Assembly (NCBI GenBank): GCA_945905835.1 | Contig: CAMDQJ010000006.1 | Location: 1-64,000 of the forward strand | DNA: 64,000 bases | Source of the DNA: Asaia bogorensis | Lineage (GTDB): Bacteria > Pseudomonadota > Alphaproteobacteria > Reyranellales > Reyranellaceae | Direction: 5' to 3' | Shown: positions 19,451 through 28,566 of the stretch, one piece after another | Numbering within the stretch: position 1 is the first letter of the stretch | How the letters are laid out: each line of letters begins with the position of its first letter | Made by a program: the position numbers and the translations under genes | The notes under the pieces: model-generated | Seen by the model: only the letters and a program-made list of their open reading frames with translations | The model's database searches: none | Told to the model about the DNA's origin: nothing

Positions 19451-21091
19451 ATGACGCAAACCCTCACCACCGCCCAAGCCGTCGTCTCGATGCTGGAGTT
19501 GAACGGCATCGACACGATTTTTTGTCTGCCTGGCGTGCAGAACGATTCGTTCTTCGACGCGCTGTATGACCGCACCAATGCCATCAAGCCGATCCATGCT
19601 CGCCACGAGCAGGCCTGTGCCTACATGGCGCTGGGCTATGCGATGGCGGCAGGCAAGCCCTCGGCCTACGTCGTAGTGCCCGGCCCCGGCTTCCTCAACA
19701 CCACGGCGGCGCTGTCGACCGCCTACGCCGCCAACGCGCCGGTGCTGGCGCTGACGGGCCAGATTCAGCAATCGATGATTGGCCGCAATGTCGGCCTGCT
19801 GCACGAGCTGCCCGACCAGCTCTCGATCATGCGCGGCCTCACCAAATGGGCCGACCGCATCAACGCGCCGGCCGAGGCGCCGGGCCTGGTGAACGAGGCC
19901 TTCCGCCGCCTGCTTTCCGGTCGCCAGCGGCCGGTTGCGCTGGAATGCGCCATGGATACCTGGGGCCGCAAGGCACCGGTCGAATTGCCAGGCATGGCCG
20001 CGAAAGCCGATCCCTGCCCCGTCGACGAGGATGCCGTCGAGCGCGCCGCCAAGCTTTTGGGCAACGCGCAGCGGCCGATGATCGTGGTCGGTGGCGGCGC
20101 ACAGGGCGCGGGCGAATATGTGGCGGCGATCGCCGAGATGCTCGACGCGCCGGTCATGACCGGCCGCATGGGCCAGGGCGTGATCGACGGTCGGCACAAG
20201 CTCTCCGTCACCATGCCCGCCGGCTATCGCTTCTGGGGCGAGGCCGATGTCGTGCTCGCGGTCGGCACGCGTTTGCAGCCACAGCAGCAGGTCTGGGGTA
20301 TCGACGACCAACTCAAGATCATTCGCATCGATATCGATGGAGAGGAACTCGACCGCCAGCGCAAGCCCGAGATCGGCATCATCGGCGACGCCACTGCGAC
20401 GCTGCGGGCGCTGGCCGGCAAGCTCGGCAAGCACAACACCAAGCGCAACGGCCGCGGCGAGGCTGTGGCCGAGATCAAGGCATCGTCTGCGAAGAAGATC
20501 CGCGACACGATCGGCCCGCAGATCAGCTATCTCGAGGCCATCCGCGCCGCGCTGCCGGAAGATGGCATCCTGGTCGATGAGCTGACGCAGATGGGCTACG
20601 CCGCCCGCCTCGCCTATCCGACCTACAAGCCGCGCACGTTCCTCTCGACCGGCTACCAGGGCACGCTGGGCTGGGGTTACGCCACCTCGCTCGGCGCCAA
20701 GGTCGCCAAGCCCGACACGCCGGTGGTGTCGATCAGCGGCGATGGCGGCTTTCTTTTCACGGCGATGGAAATGGCGACGGCGGCGCAGAACGGCATCGGC
20801 GTCGTTGCCGTAGTGTTCAGCGATGGCGCCTACGGCAACGTGAAGCGCATCCAGCAGCAGGCCTTCAAGGGCCGCACCATCGCGTCCGACCTGCGCAATC
20901 CCGACTTCGTGAAACTGGGTGAAAGTTTCGGCATCGCCGCCGAGCGCGTGAAGTCGCCCGCTGAACTCGGCGCCGCGATCTCGCGCGGCATCGCCAAGGG
21001 TGGCCCGATGCTGATCGACTGCCCGGTCGGCGAACTTCCCGACCCGTGGCCCCTTGTCCAGCTGCCGAGGATTAGGCCGCGTAAGTCTTGA
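19451..21091 (+). CDS. Thiamine-pyrophosphate-dependent enzyme (acetolactate synthase-like)
   Basis: 'HARHEQACAYMALGYAMAAGKPSAYVVVPGPGFLNTTAAL', TPP-binding 'SISGDGGFLFTAMEMATAAQNGI'. Confidence 0.92.
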   Translation: MTQTLTTAQAVVSMLELNGIDTIFCLPGVQNDSFFDALYDRTNAIKPIHARHEQACAYMALGYAMAAGKPSAYVVVPGPGFLNTTAALSTAYAANAPVLALTGQIQQSMIGRNVGLLHELPDQLSIMRGLTKWADRINAPAEAPGLVNEAFRRLLSGRQRPVALECAMDTWGRKAPVELPGMAAKADPCPVDEDAVERAAKLLGNAQRPMIVVGGGAQGAGEYVAAIAEMLDAPVMTGRMGQGVIDGRHKLSVTMPAGYRFWGEADVVLAVGTRLQPQQQVWGIDDQLKIIRIDIDGEELDRQRKPEIGIIGDATATLRALAGKLGKHNTKRNGRGEAVAEIKASSAKKIRDTIGPQISYLEAIRAALPEDGILVDELTQMGYAARLAYPTYKPRTFLSTGYQGTLGWGYATSLGAKVAKPDTPVVSISGDGGFLFTAMEMATAAQNGIGVVAVVFSDGAYGNVKRIQQQAFKGRTIASDLRNPDFVKLGESFGIAAERVKSPAELGAAISRGIAKGGPMLIDCPVGELPDPWPLVQLPRIRPRKS

Positions 21092-22166
21092 GCACGTTGG
21101 GGTCGGGATCGCGTCCGAGGCCCGGCCCGCTTGGCACGATGAAACCGCCGTTCACCGGATCGATGGCATCACCGTAGAGGCTCGCCTCCAGATCCATGTG
21201 GTAGCGCTCGATCATGCCGCCAGGCTCGCCGCGCGCCGCCATGAGCTGCAGCGTGGCTAAAAAGCCCGGCCCGAAATACGGCGAGTGCGGCATCAGCATG
21301 ACGCCCGCCGCATCGGCGAGCGCCGCCACCTTCATAAACTCCGTGACGCCGCCCACTTTGGTAACGCTGGGCTGGGCGTAGTCGACGGCATTCGCGGCAA
21401 ACATCTCGCGGAACTGGAAGGACGTGCAGTTGTTCTCGCCGGCCGCCATGGCGACTCCCGTATCGGCGCGCAGCCTGGCGATGGCCTGGAAATCCTCGGG
21501 CGGGAAGATCGGCTCCTCCAGCCAGTGCAAATCGTACGGCCGCAGCTTCAGCGTCATGTGGCGCGCCTGCTCGGGTGTCCATGGGCAGTTGGTGTCGACC
21601 ATGATCTTCACATCATGGCCTGACGCCTCGCGCGCGGCGCGCACCTCGGGCTCCTCGGTTTCGTGCAGCTTGATGTGGCGGTAACCCTGCTGAACCGCGA
21701 GCTTCGTCCGCGCGGCGACCCGTTCCGGATCTTTATATTTCAAAAGGCTTGCGTAGGCGGGCAGCGATGTCTGCCCTCCTCCTCCCAGCAGCCGGTGCAG
21801 CGGCAGGTTGGCGGCCTTGCCGGCAATGTCCCACAGCGCGATGTCGAGTCCCGATAGGGCGAACATGGTAATGCCGTAACGGCCGAACAGGTGCAGCTCC
21901 TGCTGCAGGTCGCGCGACAGTTTCACGATGTCGCGTGCGTCACGGCCGACGGCGAGCGGCGCGACCATGGAGTGGATCGCCGCCTTCACCGCGTCGGTGC
22001 AGTTGTAGCAGAACGCCTCGCCCCATCCGGTGATGCCGTTGTCGGTCTGGACCTTGACCAGCAGGATGTTGTTGGTTGTTCCAGTGCGCGCCGGCACGCC
22101 GCCGGCCGCCTGGCCAAAGGTGAACGGCACCTTGATGCCGATGGTCTCGATCCTGGCGATCTTCAT
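21072..22166 (-). CDS. Mandelate racemase/muconate lactonizing enzyme family protein
   Basis: 'IALWDIAGKAANLPLHRLLGG', metal ligands in 'IMVDTNCPW...LEEPIFPPED...AAGENNCTSF'. Confidence 0.92.
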   Translation of the reverse strand: MKIARIETIGIKVPFTFGQAAGGVPARTGTTNNILLVKVQTDNGITGWGEAFCYNCTDAVKAAIHSMVAPLAVGRDARDIVKLSRDLQQELHLFGRYGITMFALSGLDIALWDIAGKAANLPLHRLLGGGGQTSLPAYASLLKYKDPERVAARTKLAVQQGYRHIKLHETEEPEVRAAREASGHDVKIMVDTNCPWTPEQARHMTLKLRPYDLHWLEEPIFPPEDFQAIARLRADTGVAMAAGENNCTSFQFREMFAANAVDYAQPSVTKVGGVTEFMKVAALADAAGVMLMPHSPYFGPGFLATLQLMAARGEPGGMIERYHMDLEASLYGDAIDPVNGGFIVPSGPGLGRDPDPNVLKTYAA

Positions 22167-22702
22167 GCCGCGTGGTCCTTCTTGATCTCGGCGAGCAGCC
22201 GCTCGGCGTGCGGCTGGTCGGCAAGACGCTTGGAGGTAAACCGCGGATCGTTGTGTGGTGCCAGCAGCAGGACGTGCGGCGCGAGGTTGGCCGGCGGCGA
22301 TGGCGGCACGGTGTCCGTCTCCGGCATCTCGACTTCGGCCATGGCGAAGTAAGTCTTGCCGTCATCGGTCTTGAAGAAATCGACATCCCACTGGAAGCGG
22401 CCGTCGGGCCACGAGTAGCGCGCCTTCTGCAGGGTCTCGCGGCGCAGCCTCCATAGGCGCTCGAAATCGACTTGGGAAATTTCCGTTTCGATCTCGACCA
22501 TCTGGTCCTCGACCGTACGCTTGTAGCCGAAGATGTACCGTGTGCGGCCCGGCTCCTCGATGGCGCGGATGCGCAGGCCGGGGGCCTCGAGGTAGGCCTG
22601 CCGCAGATACGTGCGCGCGACGCCCGGCGTCGCCGTCAGACGCGCCTCGAGCCCCTCGCTGGCATTCTCGAGGACGTCCTTGCGCTCGTTCTCAATCGGC
22701 AT
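22163..22702 (-). CDS. CYTH-like (triphosphate tunnel) domain protein, putative
   Basis: N-terminal 'MPIENERKDVLEN', 'RQAYLEAPGLRIRAIEEPGRTRYIFGYKR', later 'VEIETEISQVDFERLW' resemble the ExExK-type arrangement. Confidence 0.55.
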   Translation of the reverse strand: MPIENERKDVLENASEGLEARLTATPGVARTYLRQAYLEAPGLRIRAIEEPGRTRYIFGYKRTVEDQMVEIETEISQVDFERLWRLRRETLQKARYSWPDGRFQWDVDFFKTDDGKTYFAMAEVEMPETDTVPPSPPANLAPHVLLLAPHNDPRFTSKRLADQPHAERLLAEIKKDHAA

Positions 22703-23120
22703 GGCCGACCCGCTTCTTGATCAATCGCACGATCCACCTCAGCACCGGGATCCTCTCATAGAAATTCGAGGCCGCATCGTAGTAGCCGATGTGGCTGGAG
22801 ATTCGGCCGTCATGCACCGGGACCTCGCTCAGCCCCGTGACCACCAGGACGCGGCCGCGGAAGGTGCCAGTGTAGATCCATTTGAGGTAGCCACCCTCGC
22901 CCGAGACGACGGTGTCGAGGACCTTGAACTTCGAATCGGACACGTCGGCATACATCTTGGTGAACACGATGCGCAGGTTCTTCAGACCGTGAACGTCGCT
23001 GAACGGATCGCGAAAATGGGCCTCGGCGGTATAGATCGTGTCCAGCCGGTCCAGCGCCGTCGGCGACAGCGCTTCGAGGAAAGTCCCGTAGCGATCGAGC
23101 GTGCCGCGCGTCGTCGGCAA
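22692..23120 (-). CDS. SnoaL-like / NTF2 family protein
   Basis: 'LDTIYTAEAHFRDPFSDVHGLKNLRIVFTKMYADVSDSKFKVLDTVV' fits NTF2-like fold. Confidence 0.7.
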   Translation of the reverse strand: MPTTRGTLDRYGTFLEALSPTALDRLDTIYTAEAHFRDPFSDVHGLKNLRIVFTKMYADVSDSKFKVLDTVVSGEGGYLKWIYTGTFRGRVLVVTGLSEVPVHDGRISSHIGYYDAASNFYERIPVLRWIVRLIKKRVGHAD

Positions 23121-23156
23121 TTTGACCGTCCTCGCAATGCCGGAAAGAATGGCCCC

Positions 23157-24296
23157 ATGGCCACCCAGACAATCGACGACCTGCCGACGCCCGTCCTCAT
23201 TCTCGACCGCGCCATCCTACGCCGCAACCTCAAGCGCATGAGCGAGCGCCTGAGCAATGCCGGCGTCATGCTGCGCCCCCATCTCAAAACCGCGAAATCA
23301 GTACAGATCGGCCGCATGGCGGTCGAGGGCCACGACGGCCGCATCACGGTTTCGACCTTGGCCGAGGCGCGCTATTTCGCCGATGGCGGCTTCAAGGACA
23401 TCCTCTATGGGGTCGGTATCATCCCATCGAAGCTGCCGGCGATCACCGAGCTCCGCCGCAAGGGCGTGAACCTGCGCGTCGTCACCGACAATCTCGCCGT
23501 GGCACGCGCCATCGCCGAGGCAGCCAAGGGCGGTGACACCTTCTCCGTCTTCATCGAGATCGACAGCGGCGGCGGCCGCGCCGGCCTGCCCTATCCCGAG
23601 ATGCCCGGCCTGCTCGACATCGCCCGCGTATTGCACCGGGCGCCGGGCATCGAGTTGGCTGGAGTCATGACGCATGCCGGGCACTCCTATCACGAGAGCA
23701 CACCCGACGGGATCGCGCGCGTCGCCGAGCAGGAGCGCCAGGCGATCGTCGGCGCCGCCGATAAGCTGCGCACCGCCGGCATCCCCTGCCCGATCGTGAG
23801 CGGCGGCTCGACTCCGACCGCCACGCATTCGCGGAACTTCGAGGGCATCACTGAGATGCGGCCCGGTGTCTATGTCTTCAACGATCTTGACCAGGAATTC
23901 ATCGGCTCCTGCGGCGCCGGCGACCTCGCCCTCTGGGTGCTGGCCTCGGTGATCGGCCACTATCCGCACCGCAACCAGATGCTGATCGATGCCGGAGCCT
24001 TGGCGCTTTCCAAGGACATCAGTGCCCAGGAATTTCAGCCCAAGGTCGGCTTCGGCAGCATTGCCGACGCCCCGGCGAAGAACATGGCCGTCATCGAATG
24101 CTCGCAGGAGCATGGCTTCGTCGCTGCCGACGATCCCATCCCCTACGGCAACATGCCGGTCGGCACGCGTGTGCGCGTGCTGCCCAACCACGCCTGCATC
24201 ACCGCAGCGGCTTATGACCGCTACTACGTGGTCGACAGCGATCTCGACGGCGGCAAGTCGGTGGTCGACGTCTACGACCGCATCAACGGCTGGTGA
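23157..24296 (+). CDS. D-threonine aldolase / D-serine dehydratase-like PLP enzyme (DSD1 family)
   Basis: 'DDLPTPVLILDRAILRRNLKRMSERLSNAGVMLRPHLKTAKS', C-terminal 'VLPNHACITAAAYDRYYVV'. Confidence 0.9.
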   Translation: MATQTIDDLPTPVLILDRAILRRNLKRMSERLSNAGVMLRPHLKTAKSVQIGRMAVEGHDGRITVSTLAEARYFADGGFKDILYGVGIIPSKLPAITELRRKGVNLRVVTDNLAVARAIAEAAKGGDTFSVFIEIDSGGGRAGLPYPEMPGLLDIARVLHRAPGIELAGVMTHAGHSYHESTPDGIARVAEQERQAIVGAADKLRTAGIPCPIVSGGSTPTATHSRNFEGITEMRPGVYVFNDLDQEFIGSCGAGDLALWVLASVIGHYPHRNQMLIDAGALALSKDISAQEFQPKVGFGSIADAPAKNMAVIECSQEHGFVAADDPIPYGNMPVGTRVRVLPNHACITAAAYDRYYVVDSDLDGGKSVVDVYDRINGW

Positions 24297-24302
24297 TCGA
24301 AC

Positions 24303-24935
24303 TCACAGCGCTCGCCGGAGCGTCAGGTTGTAGCGGACGTTTCCTGTCTGGGGATCATGACCGTCCTTGAGGGTATGGACGCCGTGAAACGTCATGCGCG
24401 CCGGACCACCCCAGACAACGACATCGCCATGGATGAGCGGCACGCGGCGCGGACGGTCCGCGCGTTTCTGGCTGCCCCACAGAAAGGTGGCGGGAAGGCC
24501 AAGCGACACCGAGACGATCGGCTGCCTGAAATCGCGCTCGTCGCGATCCTGATGAAGCGAGAGTCGAGCTCCGGGTGCGTAGCGATTGATCAGGCAGGCA
24601 TCCGGCACGAAGCCGGGGAAACCTGCGGCCGCCGCAGCGCTGGCCGCAAGCTCGGTGAAAACGGCCGGCATCTCCGGCCAAGGCTGACCGCTCTCCGGGT
24701 CGATGGCATCGTAGCGATAGCCGCTGCGATCGGTCACCCAGCCCACCGTTCCGCAATTGGTCATGGCGACAGACATGCTCCAGCCACCGGGCGTCACCAT
24801 CTGCCGGAACGGCGCTGTGCCCGCCACGCCGGCCAATGCCGCGAGCAACGCGCTATCAAGCGGCTGCGCAAAGCCACCGAGCAGCATCGCACCGTCGTCG
24901 AGCTGCACGTCGCTGGATTTGAACAGGCCGCTCAC
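24303..24935 (-). CDS. alkB: DNA oxidative demethylase AlkB
   Basis: 'CLINRYAPGARLSLHQDRDERDFRQPIVSVSLGLPATFLWG...RVPLIHGDVVVWGGPARMTFHGVHTL...RYNLTLRR'. Confidence 0.95.
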   Translation of the reverse strand: MSGLFKSSDVQLDDGAMLLGGFAQPLDSALLAALAGVAGTAPFRQMVTPGGWSMSVAMTNCGTVGWVTDRSGYRYDAIDPESGQPWPEMPAVFTELAASAAAAAGFPGFVPDACLINRYAPGARLSLHQDRDERDFRQPIVSVSLGLPATFLWGSQKRADRPRRVPLIHGDVVVWGGPARMTFHGVHTLKDGHDPQTGNVRYNLTLRRAL

Positions 24936-24936
24936 G

Positions 24937-25698
24937 CTAGAGGGAATTCACCGTGTGGCCGCCATCGACGGTCACGACGCTGCCGGTCATGAATTCTCCC
25001 GCTTGCGAGGCCAGCAGCAGCAGAGCGCCATCCAGATGCTCGGGTTGGCCGATGCGGCGCTGCGGCACGCGGTCGATCAATTTTTGTCCCGCTGGCGTTT
25101 TCCAGAATGGGCCGTTCATTTCGGTTTCGATGTAGCCCGGACAGATCGCGTTGACGCGTATCTGGTAGCGCGCCCATTCCATGGCGAGCGCGCGCGTCAG
25201 ATGAATCAAGCCGGCCTTCGAGGCGTTGTACGGCGCCACCTGGCCGATGGTGCGCAGTCCCAGGATCGAGGCGATATTGACGATGCTGCCCGCTCGCTTG
25301 TCGGCGACCCAGCGCTTGGCGGCACCCTGCGCCACCAGCCAGGCCCCGCGCAGATTGGTGTCGACGACGGAGTCCCAGTCCTTCTCCGGCATGTCGAGTG
25401 CCGGCTTCACGATCGAGATGCCGGCGTTGTTGACCACGACATCGAGCGGTCCCGCCGCATCGAGCGCCGATGCGATCGATTCGCCCGACTGGACGTCGAG
25501 ATCGACAGCCGTGGCTTTCACGCCCTTCTTGCCGAGTTCCGCCTGTAGAGACACAAGACGATCTGCGCGCCGCGCCGCCAGAACGACCGATGCGCCCGCT
25601 TCGCCGAGACACCGCGCGAAATGCGCGCCAAGGCCCGACGACGCGCCGGTGACCAGCGCCACCTTGCCGCTAAGGTCGAATATCTTTGGGTTAGACAT
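24937..25698 (-). CDS. SDR family oxidoreductase
   Basis: 'GKVALVTGASSGLGAHFARCLGEAGA', 'VVNNAGI', 'YNASKAGL'. Confidence 0.93.
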   Translation of the reverse strand: MSNPKIFDLSGKVALVTGASSGLGAHFARCLGEAGASVVLAARRADRLVSLQAELGKKGVKATAVDLDVQSGESIASALDAAGPLDVVVNNAGISIVKPALDMPEKDWDSVVDTNLRGAWLVAQGAAKRWVADKRAGSIVNIASILGLRTIGQVAPYNASKAGLIHLTRALAMEWARYQIRVNAICPGYIETEMNGPFWKTPAGQKLIDRVPQRRIGQPEHLDGALLLLASQAGEFMTGSVVTVDGGHTVNSL

Positions 25699-25788
25699 AT
25701 CAGCGCCTCTCTCCCCCACTCAGCGTTGGTCAATTTTTAGTGAGTCCACAGGGGCTTAGCCTATCACCGCCTCTCACGGCCTCTCAGC

Positions 25789-25920
25789 GGCATTGCCACG
25801 TTGGCAGAGTTCGCCCCCAAACTCCGACCGCTTCGCTTCATGGCGCTGTAGCATTTCCAATGACTCAGCAGACTCGGGCAGAGGCCAGAAATGGCTCACA
25901 AGCGCCAACGTGACAATGCC
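25789..25920 (-). mobile_element. MITE-like element, copy B (132 bp), inverted relative to copy A
   Basis: Reverse complement matches 17975-18106 with about nine mismatches by eye; TIRs GGCATTGCCACGTTGGC / GCCAACGTGACAATGCC. Confidence 0.75.
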
Positions 25921-25937
25921 CGTCGTTCGGAGGAAAC

Positions 25938-26699
25938 ATGGACCTGGGTCTCAAGGGCAAGCGCGTACTGGTCACCGGTAGCACCAAGAGCATCGGCCGG
26001 GCCATCGTCGACGCCTTCGTGGCCGAAGGCGCGGTGGTCGGCTTCTGCGCGCGGGACGCCAAGTTGGTGAAGGAACGGGAGACCGAATGGTCGGGCAAGC
26101 AGGCCCGGGCCGAGGGAACGGCGCTCGACGTGGCTGACGACAAGGCGGTCAAGACATGGATCGACGGCTTCGCGGCCGAGGGCGGCCTCGATCACTTCAT
26201 CGCCAATGTCAGTGCCATGGGCACTGAAGATACGCCCGAAGGCTGGGCCAAGAGCGTCGCCATCGACATCGTCTCGACGGTAGAAGCCGTACGTCATGCC
26301 CGGCCCCATCTCGAGAAGCGCGGCCATGGCGCCACGCTCACCATTATCGGCACGGTGTCGCTGGTCGAGGTCTCGGGCCCGACCCAGCCCTATCGCTCGG
26401 TGAAGGCTGCCCTCGTACCGTTCGTCAAATCGCTGTCGATCGACCTCGCGGCCAAGGGTGTGCGGGTCAACATGGTTTCCCCCGGCACCATCCTCGAGGA
26501 CGGCAATACCTGGGGCCGCCAGCGCGACGCCGGCGCCGAGCGCTATAAGCGCATGCTGGCAAAGAACCCGTCGGGCCGCATGGGCACACCGCAGGAAGTG
26601 GCGGCCGCCGTCGCCTTTATCAGCGGCACGCCGGCCTCGTTCATCAGCGGCATCAACTTCGTGGTCGACGGTGCGTTGACGGCGCGGGTGCAATACTGA
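25938..26699 (+). CDS. SDR family oxidoreductase
   Basis: 'GKRVLVTGSTKSIGRAIVDAFVAEGAVVGFCARD', C-terminal 'GTPASFISGINFVVDG'. Confidence 0.92.
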   Translation: MDLGLKGKRVLVTGSTKSIGRAIVDAFVAEGAVVGFCARDAKLVKERETEWSGKQARAEGTALDVADDKAVKTWIDGFAAEGGLDHFIANVSAMGTEDTPEGWAKSVAIDIVSTVEAVRHARPHLEKRGHGATLTIIGTVSLVEVSGPTQPYRSVKAALVPFVKSLSIDLAAKGVRVNMVSPGTILEDGNTWGRQRDAGAERYKRMLAKNPSGRMGTPQEVAAAVAFISGTPASFISGINFVVDGALTARVQY

Positions 26700-26779
26700 A
26701 CGCACGGTCGAGAACGGACTGGGCGCTGGTCGGCCTGCTGGTCGCGGCCGGCATCGTCGCGGCCTTCCATGTCGGCAAA

Positions 26780-27898
26780 ATGCCGCCGGCCCTGCCGTCG
26801 GTGCGCGAGGAACTCGGCGCGAGCCTGCGCCAGGGCGGCTGGCTGCTGTCGTTCGTCAACCTGCTGAGCGCCGTCGGCGGCATGGCGATCGCGCTCACCG
26901 CCGACCGCTTCGGCCATCGCCGGCTGGTCATCCTCGGTACCGCCGTCTGCATGCTCGCGAGCCTGCTCGGCGCCTTCACGGGAAGTGTCGAACTGCTGTT
27001 CGTAGGACGCTTCTTCGAAGGGCTGGGATTCATCGCTGTCGCCGTCGTCGTGCCCGCCCTGCTGGTGCGCCTGGCGGCTCCCGGCGACGCGCGGCGGGCG
27101 ATGGGCTTGTGGACGATGTACATGCCGGCCGGTGCGGGAAGCATGATGCTGGTCGCCGCATTGATCCTGCCGTACGCCTCCTGGCGCACGGTCTGGATCG
27201 TTGCCGCGGCAGCCTCGGCTGCGATGCTCGTGGCCTTGCTGTTCCGTACCCTGCCGCGCCACGAACTCGATCCGTTACCGGTCAGCACGCGCCCGGTCCT
27301 GAGTGAAATGGCCGAGGTCGCGACCAGCGGCGGGCCGATCGCGATTGCCATCTGCTTCGGCGGCTATTCGAGCTGCTGGTTCGCCGTCGTGGGTTTCCTG
27401 CCGACGCTGCAGATCGAGCGGCTGGGCTTCAGCGCCTGGACCGCTGCCATCGTCACCGCGCTCGTCACCTTCGTGAATGTCGGGGGCAACCTTGCCGCGG
27501 GCTGGCTGCTACAGCGGGGCGTGCCGCGCGTCGCGCTGATTGTCGGCGCGTCAGTGCCGATGGCGTTTTGCGCGGCCGGTATCTTCATCGACGGCGTCCC
27601 CGACCTGCTGCGCCTGGTCCTGGCGGGCGTCTATTCCATGGTCATCGGCGTCGTGCCGGGCGCGCTCTTCACCGCGATCCCGGTTCATGCACCCCGTCCG
27701 CAACTGGTCGGCGCGTCGACCGGCCTGCTCATGCAGGGTTCGAACATCGGTGCCCTGCTGGGCCCGCCGGTCACGGCGGCCCTGGTCGTTTCCGGCGGCT
27801 GGCCGAATGCGGCCTGGCTAACATCGGCCACCCTCGGCATGGCGGCGCTGGCCGGCATCTTCCTGCACTGGCGCGAAAGGCGTAAACTCGGCACATGA
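26780..27898 (+). CDS. MFS transporter (true start probably upstream of 26780)
   Basis: 12-TM-like sequence, 'ALTADRFGHRRLVILG' MFS motif; TM1 'WALVGLLVAAGIVAAFHVGKMPPALPSV' extends upstream of the first ATG. Confidence 0.9.
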   Translation: MPPALPSVREELGASLRQGGWLLSFVNLLSAVGGMAIALTADRFGHRRLVILGTAVCMLASLLGAFTGSVELLFVGRFFEGLGFIAVAVVVPALLVRLAAPGDARRAMGLWTMYMPAGAGSMMLVAALILPYASWRTVWIVAAAASAAMLVALLFRTLPRHELDPLPVSTRPVLSEMAEVATSGGPIAIAICFGGYSSCWFAVVGFLPTLQIERLGFSAWTAAIVTALVTFVNVGGNLAAGWLLQRGVPRVALIVGASVPMAFCAAGIFIDGVPDLLRLVLAGVYSMVIGVVPGALFTAIPVHAPRPQLVGASTGLLMQGSNIGALLGPPVTAALVVSGGWPNAAWLTSATLGMAALAGIFLHWRERRKLGT

Positions 27899-28554
27899 TT
27901 TACGTCGACATCGTTTCCGACACGATCTGTCCCTGGTGCTATATCGGCAAGCGCCGCTTCGAGCGCGCGCTCGACATCAGCGGCCGCAACGACGTGGCAA
28001 TCGCCTGGCGGCCCTTCCAGCTCAATCCCGACATGCCGGCCGAGGGCATGACCCGCGACGACTACGTCCGCGCCAAGTTCGGCGGCGGCGACCGGCCGCG
28101 CCAGATCTATCAGGCAATCGCCGAGAGCGGCCGCGAGGCCGGCATCGAATTCCAGTTCTCGAGGATCAGGCACACGCCCAATACCGTGCTGTCGCACCGC
28201 CTCGTTCATTGGGGCAGCAAGAACGACAAGCAGGACGAAATCGTCGACAATCTTTTCCGCGCCTATTTCGAGCAGGGCCGCGATATCGGCGATCTCGACA
28301 CGTTGGTCGAGGTCGCGGTCCGCGCCGGCGTCGACGAGACCGAGGCCCGGCACTATCTGACCAGCGACGAAGGCCGCCAGGAGGTCGTCGCCTCCGACGT
28401 CTATGCCCGCCGTCTCGGCATCAACGGCGTGCCCTGCTTCATCGTGAACCGCAAATACGCCGTGTCGGGCGCCCAGCCGCCGTCGGCCTTCGTCGAGGTC
28501 TTCAATCTGGCCGAGCGTGACGCGGCGACAAGCGCGGCGCAATCGACGGCTTAG
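27895..28554 (+). CDS. DsbA family oxidoreductase (FrnE-like)
   Basis: 'IVSDTICPWCYIGKRRFERAL' CPWC motif, 'LGINGVPCFIVNRKYAVSGAQP'; ATGA overlap with MFS gene. Confidence 0.93.
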   Translation: MIYVDIVSDTICPWCYIGKRRFERALDISGRNDVAIAWRPFQLNPDMPAEGMTRDDYVRAKFGGGDRPRQIYQAIAESGREAGIEFQFSRIRHTPNTVLSHRLVHWGSKNDKQDEIVDNLFRAYFEQGRDIGDLDTLVEVAVRAGVDETEARHYLTSDEGRQEVVASDVYARRLGINGVPCFIVNRKYAVSGAQPPSAFVEVFNLAERDAATSAAQSTA

Positions 28555-28566
28555 GCAGGGGTTATA

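Noticed and set aside
18392-20434. 680-aa minus-strand ORF opposite Bug and TPP-enzyme genes
   Set aside because: Antisense shadow of two clearly recognised proteins.
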